From assembly GCA_938002815.1 (NCBI GenBank), contig CALKZT010000002.1:1-42369 (forward strand): a DNA stretch of 42,369 bases, in the 5' to 3' direction. The translations under genes were made by a program, and so were the position numbers. The stretch is from an uncultured bacterium. Its GTDB lineage: Bacteria > Desulfobacterota > DSM-4660 > Desulfatiglandales > CALKZT01. Shown piece after piece: positions 8,085 through 18,590 of this stretch; within the stretch, counting starts at the first letter, position 1, and the number at the start of each line of letters is the position of its first letter. The notes under the pieces were generated by a model that was not told the DNA's origin, made no database searches, and was given only the letters and a program-made list of their open reading frames with translations.

Positions 8085-9032
8085 TCATTCCTCTTTTTTT
8101 TCACCCTGTGTCATAGCTACCTTCTTCAAAAGGAGCTCATACTCTTGGTTTACCCTTTCCTGGATCTGGGAGATCAGCTCCTCTGTGAGGTGCCTAAACC
8201 TTCCCTGTATGGTCAAATATTCTTTTACCGGCAGGAGTTTTGAGGTCTTCTGTGTGATTCTGTAGATTCCGTCTTCTACCTCATAGAGGGGAAAGATTCC
8301 TGTCCTCACAGCAAGCCTCCCCACCTTTATGGCCAGATTCGAAGGTATCCTCCAGCCTGTGGGGCAGACGGAAAGTATGTGGATATAGGCTGGCCCAGGC
8401 TTTGATATCGCCTTCTGTACCTTCTGGATCAGATCTATGGGATAGCTTGGGCAGGCCGTAGCCACGTAGGGGATCTGGTGAGCCACCGCTATCTCAGGCA
8501 TGTTCTTTTTCCATGTGATCTGGCCAGGGACCTTTTTCCCGGCCGGAGAAGTGGTGGTAGATGCACCAAAGGGGGTTGCAGAGGATCTCTGAATTCCTGT
8601 GTTCATGTAGGCCTCGTTGTCATAGCATACATAGGTGAGGTTATGCCCCCTCTCTAAGGCCCCTGAAAGGGCCTGAAGCCCGATGTCACTGGTACCTCCG
8701 TCCCCTGCCATGGCTATCACCTTTATATCCCTCTGTGGGAGTTTTCCCTTTCTCATTAAGGCCTTTAGCCCTGCCTCTACGCCACTTGCAACAGCAGCAG
8801 TATTCTCAAAGGCCACATGGATCCAGGGTAGGTTCCAGCTTGTGAAGGGGAAAGGAGAGGAGACTATCTCCATGCAGCCTGTGGCACATGCAACGATGGT
8901 ATCTCTGCCTGCTGCCTTCTGCACCAATCTGACAGCAAGGGCCTCTGCACAACCTTGGCATGCCCTGTGACCAGACAAAAAAAACTCCTCTTTTGAGAGT
9001 TGATTGTATGGAGTAGGTTTCTTTGTCTTCAT
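8085..9032 (-). CDS. porB: Pyruvate:ferredoxin oxidoreductase beta subunit
   Basis: This 315-residue subunit binds thiamine diphosphate and a [4Fe-4S] cluster. Cluster cysteines are visible at C25 and C28 (CQGC), at C53 (ATGC), and in the later CPTGW motif. The TPP/Mg motif is GDGGTSDIGLQAL, followed by YDNEAYMNTGIQ. It decarboxylates pyruvate (or a related 2-oxoacid) to acyl-CoA and reduces ferredoxin. It overlaps nothing and sits two bases after porA. Pyruvate is favoured by the PorA sequence, but a related 2-oxoacid cannot be ruled out. Confidence 0.92.
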   Translation of the reverse strand: MKTKKPTPYNQLSKEEFFLSGHRACQGCAEALAVRLVQKAAGRDTIVACATGCMEIVSSPFPFTSWNLPWIHVAFENTAAVASGVEAGLKALMRKGKLPQRDIKVIAMAGDGGTSDIGLQALSGALERGHNLTYVCYDNEAYMNTGIQRSSATPFGASTTTSPAGKKVPGQITWKKNMPEIAVAHQIPYVATACPSYPIDLIQKVQKAISKPGPAYIHILSVCPTGWRIPSNLAIKVGRLAVRTGIFPLYEVEDGIYRITQKTSKLLPVKEYLTIQGRFRHLTEELISQIQERVNQEYELLLKKVAMTQGEKKEE

Positions 9033-9034
9033 CT

Positions 9035-10213
9035 TCAGCTCCTCACCCCGTAGAATTGGAAGTCCTCCTGAAAGACAGGAGCTTTGCTACCATCTACTGC
9101 CCTCTCATAGATATTCTTGAAGTCCTCCACAGTCACATCCCTACTGGCAAGCCCACAGATAAAGTTTATTACCCTTGGTGGAGCTGGAAGACCAAATAGG
9201 GAGGATCTGAGTTCTATTGCCAGGGGTCCACCCTGACCCCCAAAACTAATGGCCCTGTCAATCACAATGAGATTTTTGGCACCTTTTACAGCAGACCTAA
9301 ACAGCTCGAAGGGGAATGGCCTCCATAGCCTTGGCATCACAAGTCCCACAGGTTCACCTTTTGCCCTCAACTCGTCTACGGCCACAGATAAGGTCTCCCC
9401 AAAGGATCCCTGAACTACAAATATGGTCTCTGCCCCTTCCGTCCTATAGGCCTCCACAGGCCGATATCTCCTTGAAGTTATTTTATAGATCTCTTCCCAG
9501 GCAGACAGGATCACTTCCATACTCTGGGTGGTTGCCATGTCCTGAGCCACCTTGGTCTCTGTGAATAGTTGTGGCATGGCAAAGGCACCCATGGTAACAG
9601 GTCTTTCAGGGTCAAGCCTGCTTATGGGTTTAAAGGGAGGGAGATATCTCTCTACCTGTTCTTTCTCCCAGAACTCCACTGGCTCGATCACGTGCGTGAC
9701 TATGAAGCCATCCACATGGATCATCACCGGGAGTGAGACCTTGGGATCCTCTCCCACCCTGTAAGCAAAAAAGATATGGTCGAAGACCTCCTGACCGTTT
9801 TGGGCAAAGACCTGTATCCAACCTGTATCCCTCACAGACATGGCGTCTGAATGGTCGTTCCAGATGCTGAGAGGGGCTGACAAAGACCTGTTGGCAAGGA
9901 TCATTACAATGGGGAGACGCATAGAGGAGGCGATATAGACAATCTCGTTCATGAGGGCCAAGCCCTGTGCGCTGGTACAGGTAAATGTCCTGGCACCAGC
10001 GGCGGATGCACCAATACATACGCTTAGGGCAGAATGCTCTGATTCCACTGGCACGAACTCCGCGTCCAGCTCCCCGTTATTTACGAGCTCTGCCAGATGT
10101 TCCACAATATGTGTCTGAGGTGTGATGGGATAAGCTGCAATCACGTCCACATCTGCCATGGCCACTGCTTCTGCTGCCCCTACCGATACCTCAAGGCCTC
10201 TTCTCTTTCCCAT
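9035..10213 (-). CDS. porA: Pyruvate:ferredoxin oxidoreductase alpha subunit
   Basis: This 392-residue subunit contains the pyrimidine-binding half of the enzyme. YPITPQT lies at 28-34 and ESEHSALS begins at residue 57, both family signatures. It also has TSAQGLALMNE, ANRSLSAPLSIWNDHSD (typical of pyruvate-specific enzymes) and the C-terminal SFGGQGGPLAIE. It is cotranscribed with porC, porD and porB, the classic four-subunit arrangement of anaerobic bacteria and archaea. Confidence 0.93.
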   Translation of the reverse strand: MGKRRGLEVSVGAAEAVAMADVDVIAAYPITPQTHIVEHLAELVNNGELDAEFVPVESEHSALSVCIGASAAGARTFTCTSAQGLALMNEIVYIASSMRLPIVMILANRSLSAPLSIWNDHSDAMSVRDTGWIQVFAQNGQEVFDHIFFAYRVGEDPKVSLPVMIHVDGFIVTHVIEPVEFWEKEQVERYLPPFKPISRLDPERPVTMGAFAMPQLFTETKVAQDMATTQSMEVILSAWEEIYKITSRRYRPVEAYRTEGAETIFVVQGSFGETLSVAVDELRAKGEPVGLVMPRLWRPFPFELFRSAVKGAKNLIVIDRAISFGGQGGPLAIELRSSLFGLPAPPRVINFICGLASRDVTVEDFKNIYERAVDGSKAPVFQEDFQFYGVRS

Positions 10214-10216
10214 ATC

Positions 10217-10504
10217 TCATTCCTCCACCATGGAAATGGCCTTTTTGGGACATTCCTCTGCACAGATCCCGCACCCCTTGCAGTAATAGTAATCTGCCTC
10301 ATAGTAACCATCCTCTCGCTCAAAGATGGCTGCATCAGGGCAGAAGGCATAGCACATGCCGCACATGATACATCTCTCAAAGTCCCATACAGGCCGCTGG
10401 GACCTCCAGTCCCCTGTCCTATATTCCCTGGCATTCCCGGGGTTCAAAATCACATTGCCCGGGATGATCTCCTTCCAAGTTAAGAGCTCCTTTGTGCCTT
10501 TCAC
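10217..10504 (-). CDS. porD: Pyruvate:ferredoxin oxidoreductase delta subunit (2x[4Fe-4S] ferredoxin)
   Basis: This ferredoxin-like subunit of about 95 residues passes electrons from PorB to external ferredoxin. Two clusters are bound by CIMCGMCYAFCP and CKGCGICAEECP. I prefer the GTG at 10504: it sits four bases after GAGGTGA, which includes the porC stop. An upstream TTG at 10540 would give 107 residues but overlap porC by 32 bases without a good ribosome site. Order and spacing fit a single por transcript. Confidence 0.88.
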   Translation of the reverse strand: MKGTKELLTWKEIIPGNVILNPGNAREYRTGDWRSQRPVWDFERCIMCGMCYAFCPDAAIFEREDGYYEADYYYCKGCGICAEECPKKAISMVEE

Positions 10505-10508
10505 CTTG

Positions 10509-11063
10509 TCACCTCGCCCCGCATATTTGTGCTTCCTCAAAGGCCCTTTTCATGGCCTTTAGGTTCCTTTCAGCCAGCCTCCCAAACCTGTCCCTCACAG
10601 GACCTTCCAGGTCATCGATGGAGATAAATTCCAGTGCCCTCACAAGTGCACCCACCATGGTGGTGTTGGTAATGGGTAGACCCAATTCTTCAAGGGCTAT
10701 CCTTGTTGCATCCACCTTCACCACCTTCCCCTTATGCTGGGTAAGCTCTCTGATCTCTTCCTCATCTGCCTTACTATTTACTACCAAGACACCCTCCCCT
10801 TTGAGGCCAGAGGCCACAGGCACTATCCTTAAGATCCCTGGATCCAAGACAGTCACTATATCAGGTCTTACAATATTACACCTAAGCCTAATAGGTCCAT
10901 CCGATATCCTCAAAAAGGCCACCACAGGTGCTCCCCTCCTCTCGGGCCCAAAACTGGGGAATGCCTGTGCATAGGCACCTTTTTCTATGGCAGCGGTGGC
11001 AAGGAGTTCAGCAGAAGTTACTGCCCCTTGCCCCCCTCTTCCGTGAAGTCTTACCTCAAGCAT
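10509..11063 (-). CDS. porC: Pyruvate:ferredoxin oxidoreductase gamma subunit
   Basis: This 184-residue subunit opens with MLEVRLHGRGGQGAVTSAEL, the signature of the gamma domain of 2-oxoacid:acceptor oxidoreductases, and has FGPERRGAPVVAFLRI in the middle. It completes the enzyme together with A, B and D. It is the first por gene; a ribosome site AGAGGAG precedes the ATG. A weak terminator-like hairpin separates it from the ferritin-like gene upstream. Confidence 0.92.
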   Translation of the reverse strand: MLEVRLHGRGGQGAVTSAELLATAAIEKGAYAQAFPSFGPERRGAPVVAFLRISDGPIRLRCNIVRPDIVTVLDPGILRIVPVASGLKGEGVLVVNSKADEEEIRELTQHKGKVVKVDATRIALEELGLPITNTTMVGALVRALEFISIDDLEGPVRDRFGRLAERNLKAMKRAFEEAQICGAR

Positions 11064-11100
11064 CTCTTAACTCCTCTTTAAAAATAGGTATGGTCTCTTA

Positions 11101-11131
11101 CTATAAAGGATGGCACTCTCAAGCACCATCC
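11101..11131 (-). terminator. Weak terminator-like hairpin between the ferritin-like gene and porC
   Basis: On the minus strand GGATGG pairs with CCATCC across a 12-base loop and is followed by TTTATAG. It overlaps the stop codon of the ferritin-like gene. The stem is short, so read-through into porC is likely. Confidence 0.35.
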
Positions 11132-11631
11132 AGGGAGGGCTTTTCCTTCATCCTGAAATAGGATGAGGGATCCTCAAAGTACTCCAATGTCTCCTTTAGG
11201 GAGTTTAGGTGCTCCCTTTCCATGGAGCTTAAGAGGTCAAAAAAGGCCCTCTCCTCCTCTGTGGTTGCCTCCTTACTGAGCTGTAGATAAAAGAGGACAC
11301 CCTTTTCTTCAAATTCCATGGCCCTCTTTATGGCCTCTTTGTCATCCTCCTCTGTCTTTTGGGTCAGGTCCATGTTCCTCAAAAAGCTCATTAATACATT
11401 GCGCACATTGCTCTTACCCACAATAAGGTCTATTTCTTTTGGCAGACCCTTTTCTTTCCATCCCTTCTCCCATAGAAGCTTTAGGGCCTTGTAATGGGCC
11501 TCTTCTTCCTTAGCCAGCTCCAAGAACATGCTTTTACCCAATTTGTTCAGGGTCCTTTCGGCACACCTTAGATAATATTCCCTCTCCCTCATTTCATTAT
11601 TGAGGGCGATCTCCAGGGCACTCACCTTCAT
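11119..11631 (-). CDS. Ferritin-like (rubrerythrin-type) diiron protein
   Basis: This 170-residue helical protein belongs to the rubrerythrin/ferritin-like superfamily. ExxH-type iron ligands are visible in ELAKEEEAHYKAL, EFEEKGVLFYLQL and SSMEREHLNSL. The C-terminus YFEDPSSYFRMKEKPSLDGA is typical of the short family without a rubredoxin domain. It probably handles peroxide or iron in an anaerobe. I start at the ATG 11631 (GAGAGGT upstream); an ATG at 11667 adds 12 unlikely residues. It follows tpiA after 80 bases. Confidence 0.82.
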   Translation of the reverse strand: MKVSALEIALNNEMREREYYLRCAERTLNKLGKSMFLELAKEEEAHYKALKLLWEKGWKEKGLPKEIDLIVGKSNVRNVLMSFLRNMDLTQKTEEDDKEAIKRAMEFEEKGVLFYLQLSKEATTEEERAFFDLLSSMEREHLNSLKETLEYFEDPSSYFRMKEKPSLDGA

Positions 11632-11711
11632 GTTCAAACCTCTCTTCCCAAGTACTTTTAGAGGCAAGGTTTCTCTTTAGACTGGACCCCAAGAGAACCC
11701 ATCTGCCCCAG

Positions 11712-12488
11712 CTAAATTCCATCTCTCAAGTTCTTGAAGCCTATGATGCGGAAAAATTTCTCCCCATCCAGACTTGCCCCTCCCACAAGGGCTCCGTCTA
11801 TGTCCTCTTCTGCCATTAGACCATCAATGTTTTCCGGGGTCACAGAACCTCCGTATATTATCCTAACCCCCCTTGAGAATTCCCACCCAAAAAGCTGGGC
11901 CAGCTCCTTGCGGATCCAGGCATGGACCTCCTGGGCCTGAGAGGGGCTGGCATTCCTCCCTGTACCGATGGCCCAAACAGGTTCGTATGCCACCAAGAAT
12001 TGGGGATTGCCGGGCCTCTCTGCCAGGCCTTCAAGACCCTTTCTCAACTGACCCGCTACCACCTCCAATGTGGCCCCTTTTTCTCTCTCCTCTAAGGTCT
12101 CTCCCACACACAGGATGGGTATAATTCCCTCTTCTAAGGCAGCCAGGACCTTTTTGTTTATGAAGGAGTCCCCCTCTTTAAAAAGTGATCTCCTCTCTGA
12201 GTGCCCAAGAATCACATATCTACAGCCAATATCTCTGAGCATCAGGGGGGATACCTCGCCGGTGAAGGCCCCTTGCCTTTGGTGGTACATGTTTTGGGCG
12301 CCTAAGTATACAGGGCTATCCTTTATCTCCTCTCTCACAGGGATGAGATAAGGAAAGGGAGGGGCAATCATCACATCTCGGTCCCTGTAGCTTAAAGCAG
12401 CCCTTACCACCTTTCTCCCAAGGTCTAAGGCCACCTCAAGGGTGGTATTCATCTTCCAATTACCTGCTATAAAGGGTCTCCTCTCCAT
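11712..12488 (-). CDS. tpiA: Triosephosphate isomerase
   Basis: This 258-residue cytoplasmic enzyme interconverts dihydroxyacetone phosphate and glyceraldehyde 3-phosphate. Catalytic residues are in place: Asn10 and Lys12 (GNWKMN), His96 (ILGHSERR), Glu169 (AYEPVWAIGTG), and the phosphate loop VGGASL near the C-terminus. Length is normal. It follows gap after 11 bases, forming a glycolysis pair. Phosphoglycerate kinase, which usually lies between them, is absent here. Confidence 0.96.
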   Translation of the reverse strand: MERRPFIAGNWKMNTTLEVALDLGRKVVRAALSYRDRDVMIAPPFPYLIPVREEIKDSPVYLGAQNMYHQRQGAFTGEVSPLMLRDIGCRYVILGHSERRSLFKEGDSFINKKVLAALEEGIIPILCVGETLEEREKGATLEVVAGQLRKGLEGLAERPGNPQFLVAYEPVWAIGTGRNASPSQAQEVHAWIRKELAQLFGWEFSRGVRIIYGGSVTPENIDGLMAEEDIDGALVGGASLDGEKFFRIIGFKNLRDGI

Positions 12489-12499
12489 ATTTTGCCACT

Positions 12500-13974
<1,475 letters not shown>

Positions 13975-13997
<23 letters not shown>

Positions 13998-14403
13998 TTT
14001 CTCCCTCTTTAGGAAGCAACTCTCTCACGAGATAGATCTTTTCCTTTGCTGTACTTACGGCCTCTTGGGCAAGTTCCCTTAAGGGTTTTGTCCCCCTTTT
14101 CTTGGCTATAGCAACTACCATGGGAAGGCACACACCTGCAATCACCTCCACCCCCTCACTTTCTAAGAAGGGGATGCTTATATTACAGGGTGTGCCCCCG
14201 AACATGTCTGTCATAATGAGGACACCATCCCCCTTGTCAAGGGCCTTTATCTTTTCCCTCACATTGGCCATGAGCTCTTCGCTATCTAAAAGGGACTCTA
14301 TGGAGATATGGTCCACTGCCTCCAAAGGCCCCAAGATGAGCTCAGAGGCCTTTATGATCTCCTTCCCAATCCCACAATGGGTTATAAATAGAAGTCCTAC
14401 CAT
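13975..14403 (-). CDS. PTS EIIA component, mannose/fructose family
   Basis: This is a 142-residue cytoplasmic EIIA(Man)-type phosphocarrier. The phospho-acceptor is probably His9 in LLFITHCGIGKE, and the fold signature VLIMTDMFGGTPCNIS is present. No sugar-specific EIIB, C or D is nearby, so it is probably part of the regulatory PTS found next to rpoN in Desulfobacterota. Its start overlaps the ptsN end by seven bases. The rapZ gene that often separates these two is absent. Confidence 0.85.
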
Positions 14404-14867
14404 ACCCCTAATCCGATCATCTTTTGGTCCTCATCCAGAAAAAGGCGGTAGATCTCATCTTCGTCCTTGGCCTGCAGGAGCTTTATTTTAAAGTCCTGAG
14501 AGGTGAGTATCCTTGTAAGCCTTGCCAAAAGTCCCAGATGGCATGCAGGATCAGAGGCCGGGGTCAAGAGGGTCACCAAGATCTTCACGGGCTTGTTGTC
14601 TATGGATTCAAAATCCACACCATCGCTCTTTCTGGCCACAGAGACCAGAGGTTTTTGGAGATTTTCCATCTTCCCATGGGGTATTGCTATACCATCCCCT
14701 ACCCCTGTGCTACCCAGCTTTTCCCTGTCCTTGAGGGTATTCAGGATATTGTTCTCATCCAATTTTGTAGCCCTTGCTATAAAGGCACTGATCTCTTTTA
14801 AGACCGATTCCTTGTCCCCGCAAGACAGTTCAGGCAGGATGAGATCTCTGCTTAGGTATTCTTTCAT
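14397..14867 (-). CDS. ptsN: Nitrogen-PTS EIIA (PtsN)
   Basis: This 156-residue EIIA(Ntr) protein has phospho-acceptor His64 in GIAIPHGKMENL and the LLTPASDPACHLGLLARL segment. It receives phosphate from a PtsP/NPr relay and acts on regulators rather than on sugar uptake. It follows hpf by 28 bases in the conserved rpoN-hpf-ptsN order. Confidence 0.93.
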   Translation of the reverse strand: MKEYLSRDLILPELSCGDKESVLKEISAFIARATKLDENNILNTLKDREKLGSTGVGDGIAIPHGKMENLQKPLVSVARKSDGVDFESIDNKPVKILVTLLTPASDPACHLGLLARLTRILTSQDFKIKLLQAKDEDEIYRLFLDEDQKMIGLGVW

Positions 14868-14895
14868 GGGATTTTCCGTTGGGTTATCCCTCTAA

Positions 14896-15429
14896 TTATG
14901 TCCCAGAAGTGATCAGGCCAAAGTTCCCGTTCTTTTTTCTGTATATAACATTGAACTCCTGGTTTCTGGAATCCCTGAACACCAGAAAGTCCTTCCCTGA
15001 TATCTGGAGCTGATACGCTGCCTCTACGGGATCCATCGGTTTCACCTCTACCCTTTCCATTTCTATTATGGGCTCCTCCTCCAGAGGCATAGAGGCCAAA
15101 GATTCGCCCTCTGACCCCCTAACCCCCCTTGCTGAATCGCTCCTCTTTTCCCTTACCTTTTTTAGGTGTTTTTTTACCTGGGCCTCTAATTTATCCACTA
15201 TGAGGTCTAAGGTGGAGTACATGTCTTCTGTCTCTTCTACGGCCTTTAATACTGTACCATCTACATTTAGGGTCACGTCCGCAATATGCCTATATTTCTC
15301 CACGTTTAGGACCACGTGGGCCTGCACAGGAAAGTCAAAGTATTTTTCGAGTCTCTTAAGTTTTTCTTCCGCATAGGCCCTAAGCCTATCTACAGGTTCT
15401 GTTTTTCTGAAAGTTACTGTAATTTCCAT
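14896..15429 (-). CDS. hpf: Ribosome hibernation promoting factor, long form
   Basis: This 177-residue protein has an N-terminal S30AE domain (about 1-98), a variable linker rich in S, G and E, and a C-terminal dimerisation domain (about 128-177, PMDPVEAAYQLQISGKDFLV). The long form drives 100S ribosome dimers in most bacteria. An AGAGGAGGT site precedes the ATG. It lies 18 bases after rpoN and is presumably cotranscribed with it. Confidence 0.93.
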   Translation of the reverse strand: MEITVTFRKTEPVDRLRAYAEEKLKRLEKYFDFPVQAHVVLNVEKYRHIADVTLNVDGTVLKAVEETEDMYSTLDLIVDKLEAQVKKHLKKVREKRSDSARGVRGSEGESLASMPLEEEPIIEMERVEVKPMDPVEAAYQLQISGKDFLVFRDSRNQEFNVIYRKKNGNFGLITSGT

Positions 15430-15447
15430 AAAAGCTACCTCCTCTCA

Positions 15448-16896
15448 TTAAACAAGTTCAATCCTCTGCTTACTGGGCAGTATTCCCATGGCCTCCCTAT
15501 ATTTTGCCACGGTTCTTCTTGCTATTCTTATGTTATGTTTCAAAAGGATTTCAGCAATCTCTTGATCTGTAAGTGGACGACTTTTGTCTTCATTCTTTAT
15601 GATGTTTCTTATGAGTTCTTTTACACTCTCTGAAGCTACGGTATTGCCGTCCACCATACCCACTGAACTGTTAAAGAAATACTTAAGTTCAAATATCCCT
15701 TGAGGGGTATGAACATATTTATTTGTGGTGATCCTGCTCACAGTAGATTCGTGCATATTTATATCTTCCGCCACATCCCTCAACACAAGTGGCTTTAGAT
15801 ATTTTATACCCTTTTCCAAAAATTCTCTCTGAAACCTCATTATGCTTTCTGTGACTTTGTAAAGTGTCTTTTGTCTTTGATGGATACTCTTTATGAGCCA
15901 GCTGGCATTCTTTATCTTCTCCCTGATATACTCCCTTTCGGGCTCGGGGAGGGGTATCCTGTTGGCAAGGACATCCTGATAATATCTGCTTATCCTCAAC
16001 TTGGGAAGACCATCCTCATTCAATATGATCTGATAATCCTCCCCCACCTTTACTACGTATACATCGGGGGTGATATAGCTGGGTCTCTCATTGCTGTAGT
16101 TTCTGCCAGGCTTCGGATCCAGGGTCTGCAAAAGTCTGATTGTCTTGGAGAGCTCCTCTTTGTCTATCCCAAGGGCGGTCATAATCCTTTCGTAATTTTT
16201 GTCTCCGAGATCTTCTAAGTGGTTTTCTATCAATCTTTCCAGGAGTGTCTCCTCATATCCGTAAAATCTCACCTGGATCAAAAGGGTTTCTTTGAGGTTC
16301 CTACCTGCTACTCCCACCGGGTCAAAGTTCTGAATAATGGATAGTACCCTTTCCACCTCCTCTTTCGAGGCACTTAGGGCTTGGGCGATCTCCTCAACGC
16401 TAATCTCTAGGTAGCCATCCTCGTTGAGATTCCCGATGATGTAATCTCCGATTTTAAGCTCCCCTTCGCTTAGGTTTGTCATCCCCAACTGCCACAAGAG
16501 ATGATCCCTCAGGTCCTTTTCCTTTGTGGCGGTGGCCTCTATACCTGGGAGTTCCTCTCTGTCCTCCCTGAGCTCATCCCCTCCATAGCTATACTCTGCT
16601 GCATATTCCTCCCAGTTGAGGTTTTCATAACCTTCCTTTGCCCTTTCCCTTTCAGAGGAGAGGGATTGCTGGGTTGAAATATCCGGAATAGACTCAAAAG
16701 ATCTATCTTCCAAACCCTCTTCCATTTGGGGTTCCAGGGATTCATCCTCAAGTACAGGATTTGTCTCCAGTTCCTCCCTGACCGTCTCTATGAGCTCTAA
16801 ACGGGACAACTGAAGTAGCTTGATGGCCTGCTGCAAAAGAGGGGTCATCACCAGCTGTTGGGTGAGTTTCAGATCCTGCCTGAGTTCCAAGCCCAT
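15448..16896 (-). CDS. rpoN: RNA polymerase sigma-54 factor
   Basis: This 482-residue sigma factor has the three expected regions. Region I is Gln/Leu-rich (LKLTQQLVMTPLLQQAIKLL), region II is acidic (about 50-120), and the C-terminal core and DNA-binding part carries an HTH and the RpoN box ARRTVAKYRE (459-468). It directs -24/-12 promoters activated by enhancer-binding AAA+ proteins. It starts five bases after lptA; lptB, usually found between them, is missing. Confidence 0.97.
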   Translation of the reverse strand: MGLELRQDLKLTQQLVMTPLLQQAIKLLQLSRLELIETVREELETNPVLEDESLEPQMEEGLEDRSFESIPDISTQQSLSSERERAKEGYENLNWEEYAAEYSYGGDELREDREELPGIEATATKEKDLRDHLLWQLGMTNLSEGELKIGDYIIGNLNEDGYLEISVEEIAQALSASKEEVERVLSIIQNFDPVGVAGRNLKETLLIQVRFYGYEETLLERLIENHLEDLGDKNYERIMTALGIDKEELSKTIRLLQTLDPKPGRNYSNERPSYITPDVYVVKVGEDYQIILNEDGLPKLRISRYYQDVLANRIPLPEPEREYIREKIKNASWLIKSIHQRQKTLYKVTESIMRFQREFLEKGIKYLKPLVLRDVAEDINMHESTVSRITTNKYVHTPQGIFELKYFFNSSVGMVDGNTVASESVKELIRNIIKNEDKSRPLTDQEIAEILLKHNIRIARRTVAKYREAMGILPSKQRIELV

Positions 16897-16901
16897 ACCA
16901 G

Positions 16902-17444
16902 CTAATCCCCCTTCTCCCCGGTACGGGAGACAGACCTTACAATTGCAGTCACCTTTTCAGAGCCCTTAGAGGACACCTTTATCCTGTTCTCCTTTAAAAA
17001 CACCTCTATCTTTTCTCCCCTGATGGAATCAGGGCCCCTTGTGAGGACAGGATTCCCTGTGATTTCAATCTGGTCTTTATCCACAAAATATATGGCCCTC
17101 TCTGCCTCTATCACTTCTCCCGTGACCCTTTTTATCACTACTTTACCCTGGGCCACTATCCTTTCGATCCCCCAGTCCTTTTCTGTCTTTTGTGCCTTGG
17201 CCTTTGGATAGACCCAGAGTCTCTCGGATTGCAGTTCAAAATCATTCATCTTGGCCATTACAGTCCCATAGAATTCAATCACCCTCTTGTCGGCATCTGC
17301 CTCCAAAAAATCTGATTGAATACTTATAGTGGAGACCTTCTGCTCCTCCTTGGCCACCTTTTGTGCTGCATGGCCCACTAAATGGCCCATACACACAAGG
17401 CCAAAGAGGACGAAAAAAAAATAGCCGGTGAAAGGGTTCTTCAT
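16902..17444 (-). CDS. lptA: LPS transport periplasmic protein LptA (OstA-like)
   Basis: This 180-residue exported protein has an N-terminal signal (hydrophobic residues about 8-26) and an OstA-like beta-jellyroll with repeating motifs such as SDFLEADADKRVIEFYGTV and AERAIYFVDKDQIEITGNP. It would bridge LptC to LptDE across the periplasm. It begins one base after the lptC stop. The expected downstream ATPase gene lptB is not here. Confidence 0.87.
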   Translation of the reverse strand: MKNPFTGYFFFVLFGLVCMGHLVGHAAQKVAKEEQKVSTISIQSDFLEADADKRVIEFYGTVMAKMNDFELQSERLWVYPKAKAQKTEKDWGIERIVAQGKVVIKRVTGEVIEAERAIYFVDKDQIEITGNPVLTRGPDSIRGEKIEVFLKENRIKVSSKGSEKVTAIVRSVSRTGEKGD

Positions 17445-17445
17445 C

Positions 17446-18060
17446 CTAAGTCTTAACGGCCTTAAAGACTGCCTTTATCTCCCTTTCCATCCTCAAGTGA
17501 CCCTTCCCCACGTCAAACTGAAAGCTATCGCCAGTGAGCATTATAGAGTCGCCAAAGACCATAAGCCCACCATGGGAAGAGATGAGCCCCTTTTTCTCCT
17601 CAAATCTCACATCCTTTGCCTTGGCCATATATCCCCTCAGGGATTCGATGGATATCTCTCCCTTTAATTCAAAGACCCTCTCATCCCTTAGATAGTTTCC
17701 GTTTGGCCCCCTTATGTCTATTTTCCCATGTCTTTGTGAGTCCAAGCTAAGGACATAGTCCCTGAATTGGAAGGAGTTTCTCTCTCTGTTTGCATTTACC
17801 TCCTTGGCATGGAGGTCCCATTTGAAATTTTTGGCAGGATCGTCCTCGGAGAGGTGTATCTCCTTCAAGGATATCCCTTCCTTCGTGATTTCCATGTCAC
17901 CTATCCCCAACCTCTTGGAGGCAAGCTTCCCTGCCTTTAAGGCCAAAGAAAGGGTGATACCACCTGCCAGTATCAAGGTGAGAAGCAGCATAAGTACTGT
18001 CTTTTTTGTCTTCCCCATGCGAATCTTATACCAAGCAAGCCCAATCCCTGTAAAGTTCAT
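17446..18060 (-). CDS. lptC: LPS export protein LptC
   Basis: This 204-residue bitopic inner-membrane protein has a short cytoplasmic N-terminus, one helix (about residues 20-40) and a periplasmic OstA-like domain. It is assigned by size, topology and position between kdsC and lptA; LptC sequences are poorly conserved. Its ATG overlaps the kdsC stop (ATGA). An internal ATG at residue 15 (MGKTKKT) is an alternative start. Confidence 0.83.
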   Translation of the reverse strand: MNFTGIGLAWYKIRMGKTKKTVLMLLLTLILAGGITLSLALKAGKLASKRLGIGDMEITKEGISLKEIHLSEDDPAKNFKWDLHAKEVNANRERNSFQFRDYVLSLDSQRHGKIDIRGPNGNYLRDERVFELKGEISIESLRGYMAKAKDVRFEEKKGLISSHGGLMVFGDSIMLTGDSFQFDVGKGHLRMEREIKAVFKAVKT

Positions 18061-18590
18061 TCTAAGTTCATGGAGGCCACTACCTGGCTCCAGAGACCCT
18101 TTGCCTTTAAGATCATCTCGGATACCTCCCTCACAGCACCTTTTCCTCCCTCCTTTGTCAGGATGAGATCTGCCGCCTCTTTTAGCTCCACGGCCCCATT
18201 GGGCACAGCCACCTTTATGCCAGCCTCACTGAAAAGCCCAAGATCCGGCAGGTCATCTCCCACTGCCATTACCTCCTCTTTAAGGAAGCCAAGCCTCTCC
18301 CTCAATGCCTTTGCCTCTGCCCTTTTATTCTCTTTGCCCATAATGAGATGGGCTATGCCCAGATCCCTTGCCCTTGCCTTTAGGGCAAGGCTCTCCTTTA
18401 TGGAGATGATGGCAACTTCAACCCCTGCCTTCTGCAACAATTTGATGCCCAGACCATCCTTCACATCAAAGACCTTGTATTCTGATCCATTGGGGCCATA
18501 GTAGAGTCCTCCTGAGGTAAGGACTCCATCTGCGTCCAGGACGAGTAGCCTTATATGGGATAGTCTCCCCCATAAAGGGTCATTTTTCAT
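18057..18590 (-). CDS. kdsC: 3-deoxy-D-manno-octulosonate 8-phosphate phosphatase KdsC
   Basis: This is a 177-residue HAD phosphatase of the small cap-less KdsC type. The nucleophile and acid/base Asp19 and Asp21 lie in LVLDADGVLTSGGLYYG, and the Mg-binding motif is VGDDLPDLGLF. It makes Kdo from Kdo-8-P. It overlaps the kdsA end by 11 bases, so the two Kdo steps are coupled. Confidence 0.94.
   Translation of the reverse strand: MKNDPLWGRLSHIRLLVLDADGVLTSGGLYYGPNGSEYKVFDVKDGLGIKLLQKAGVEVAIISIKESLALKARARDLGIAHLIMGKENKRAEAKALRERLGFLKEEVMAVGDDLPDLGLFSEAGIKVAVPNGAVELKEAADLILTKEGGKGAVREVSEMILKAKGLWSQVVASMNLE

Noticed and set aside
10217-10540. A longer porD start (TTG at 10540)
   Set aside because: It overlaps porC by 32 bases without a good ribosome site, while the GTG at 10504 follows GAGGTGA at proper spacing.
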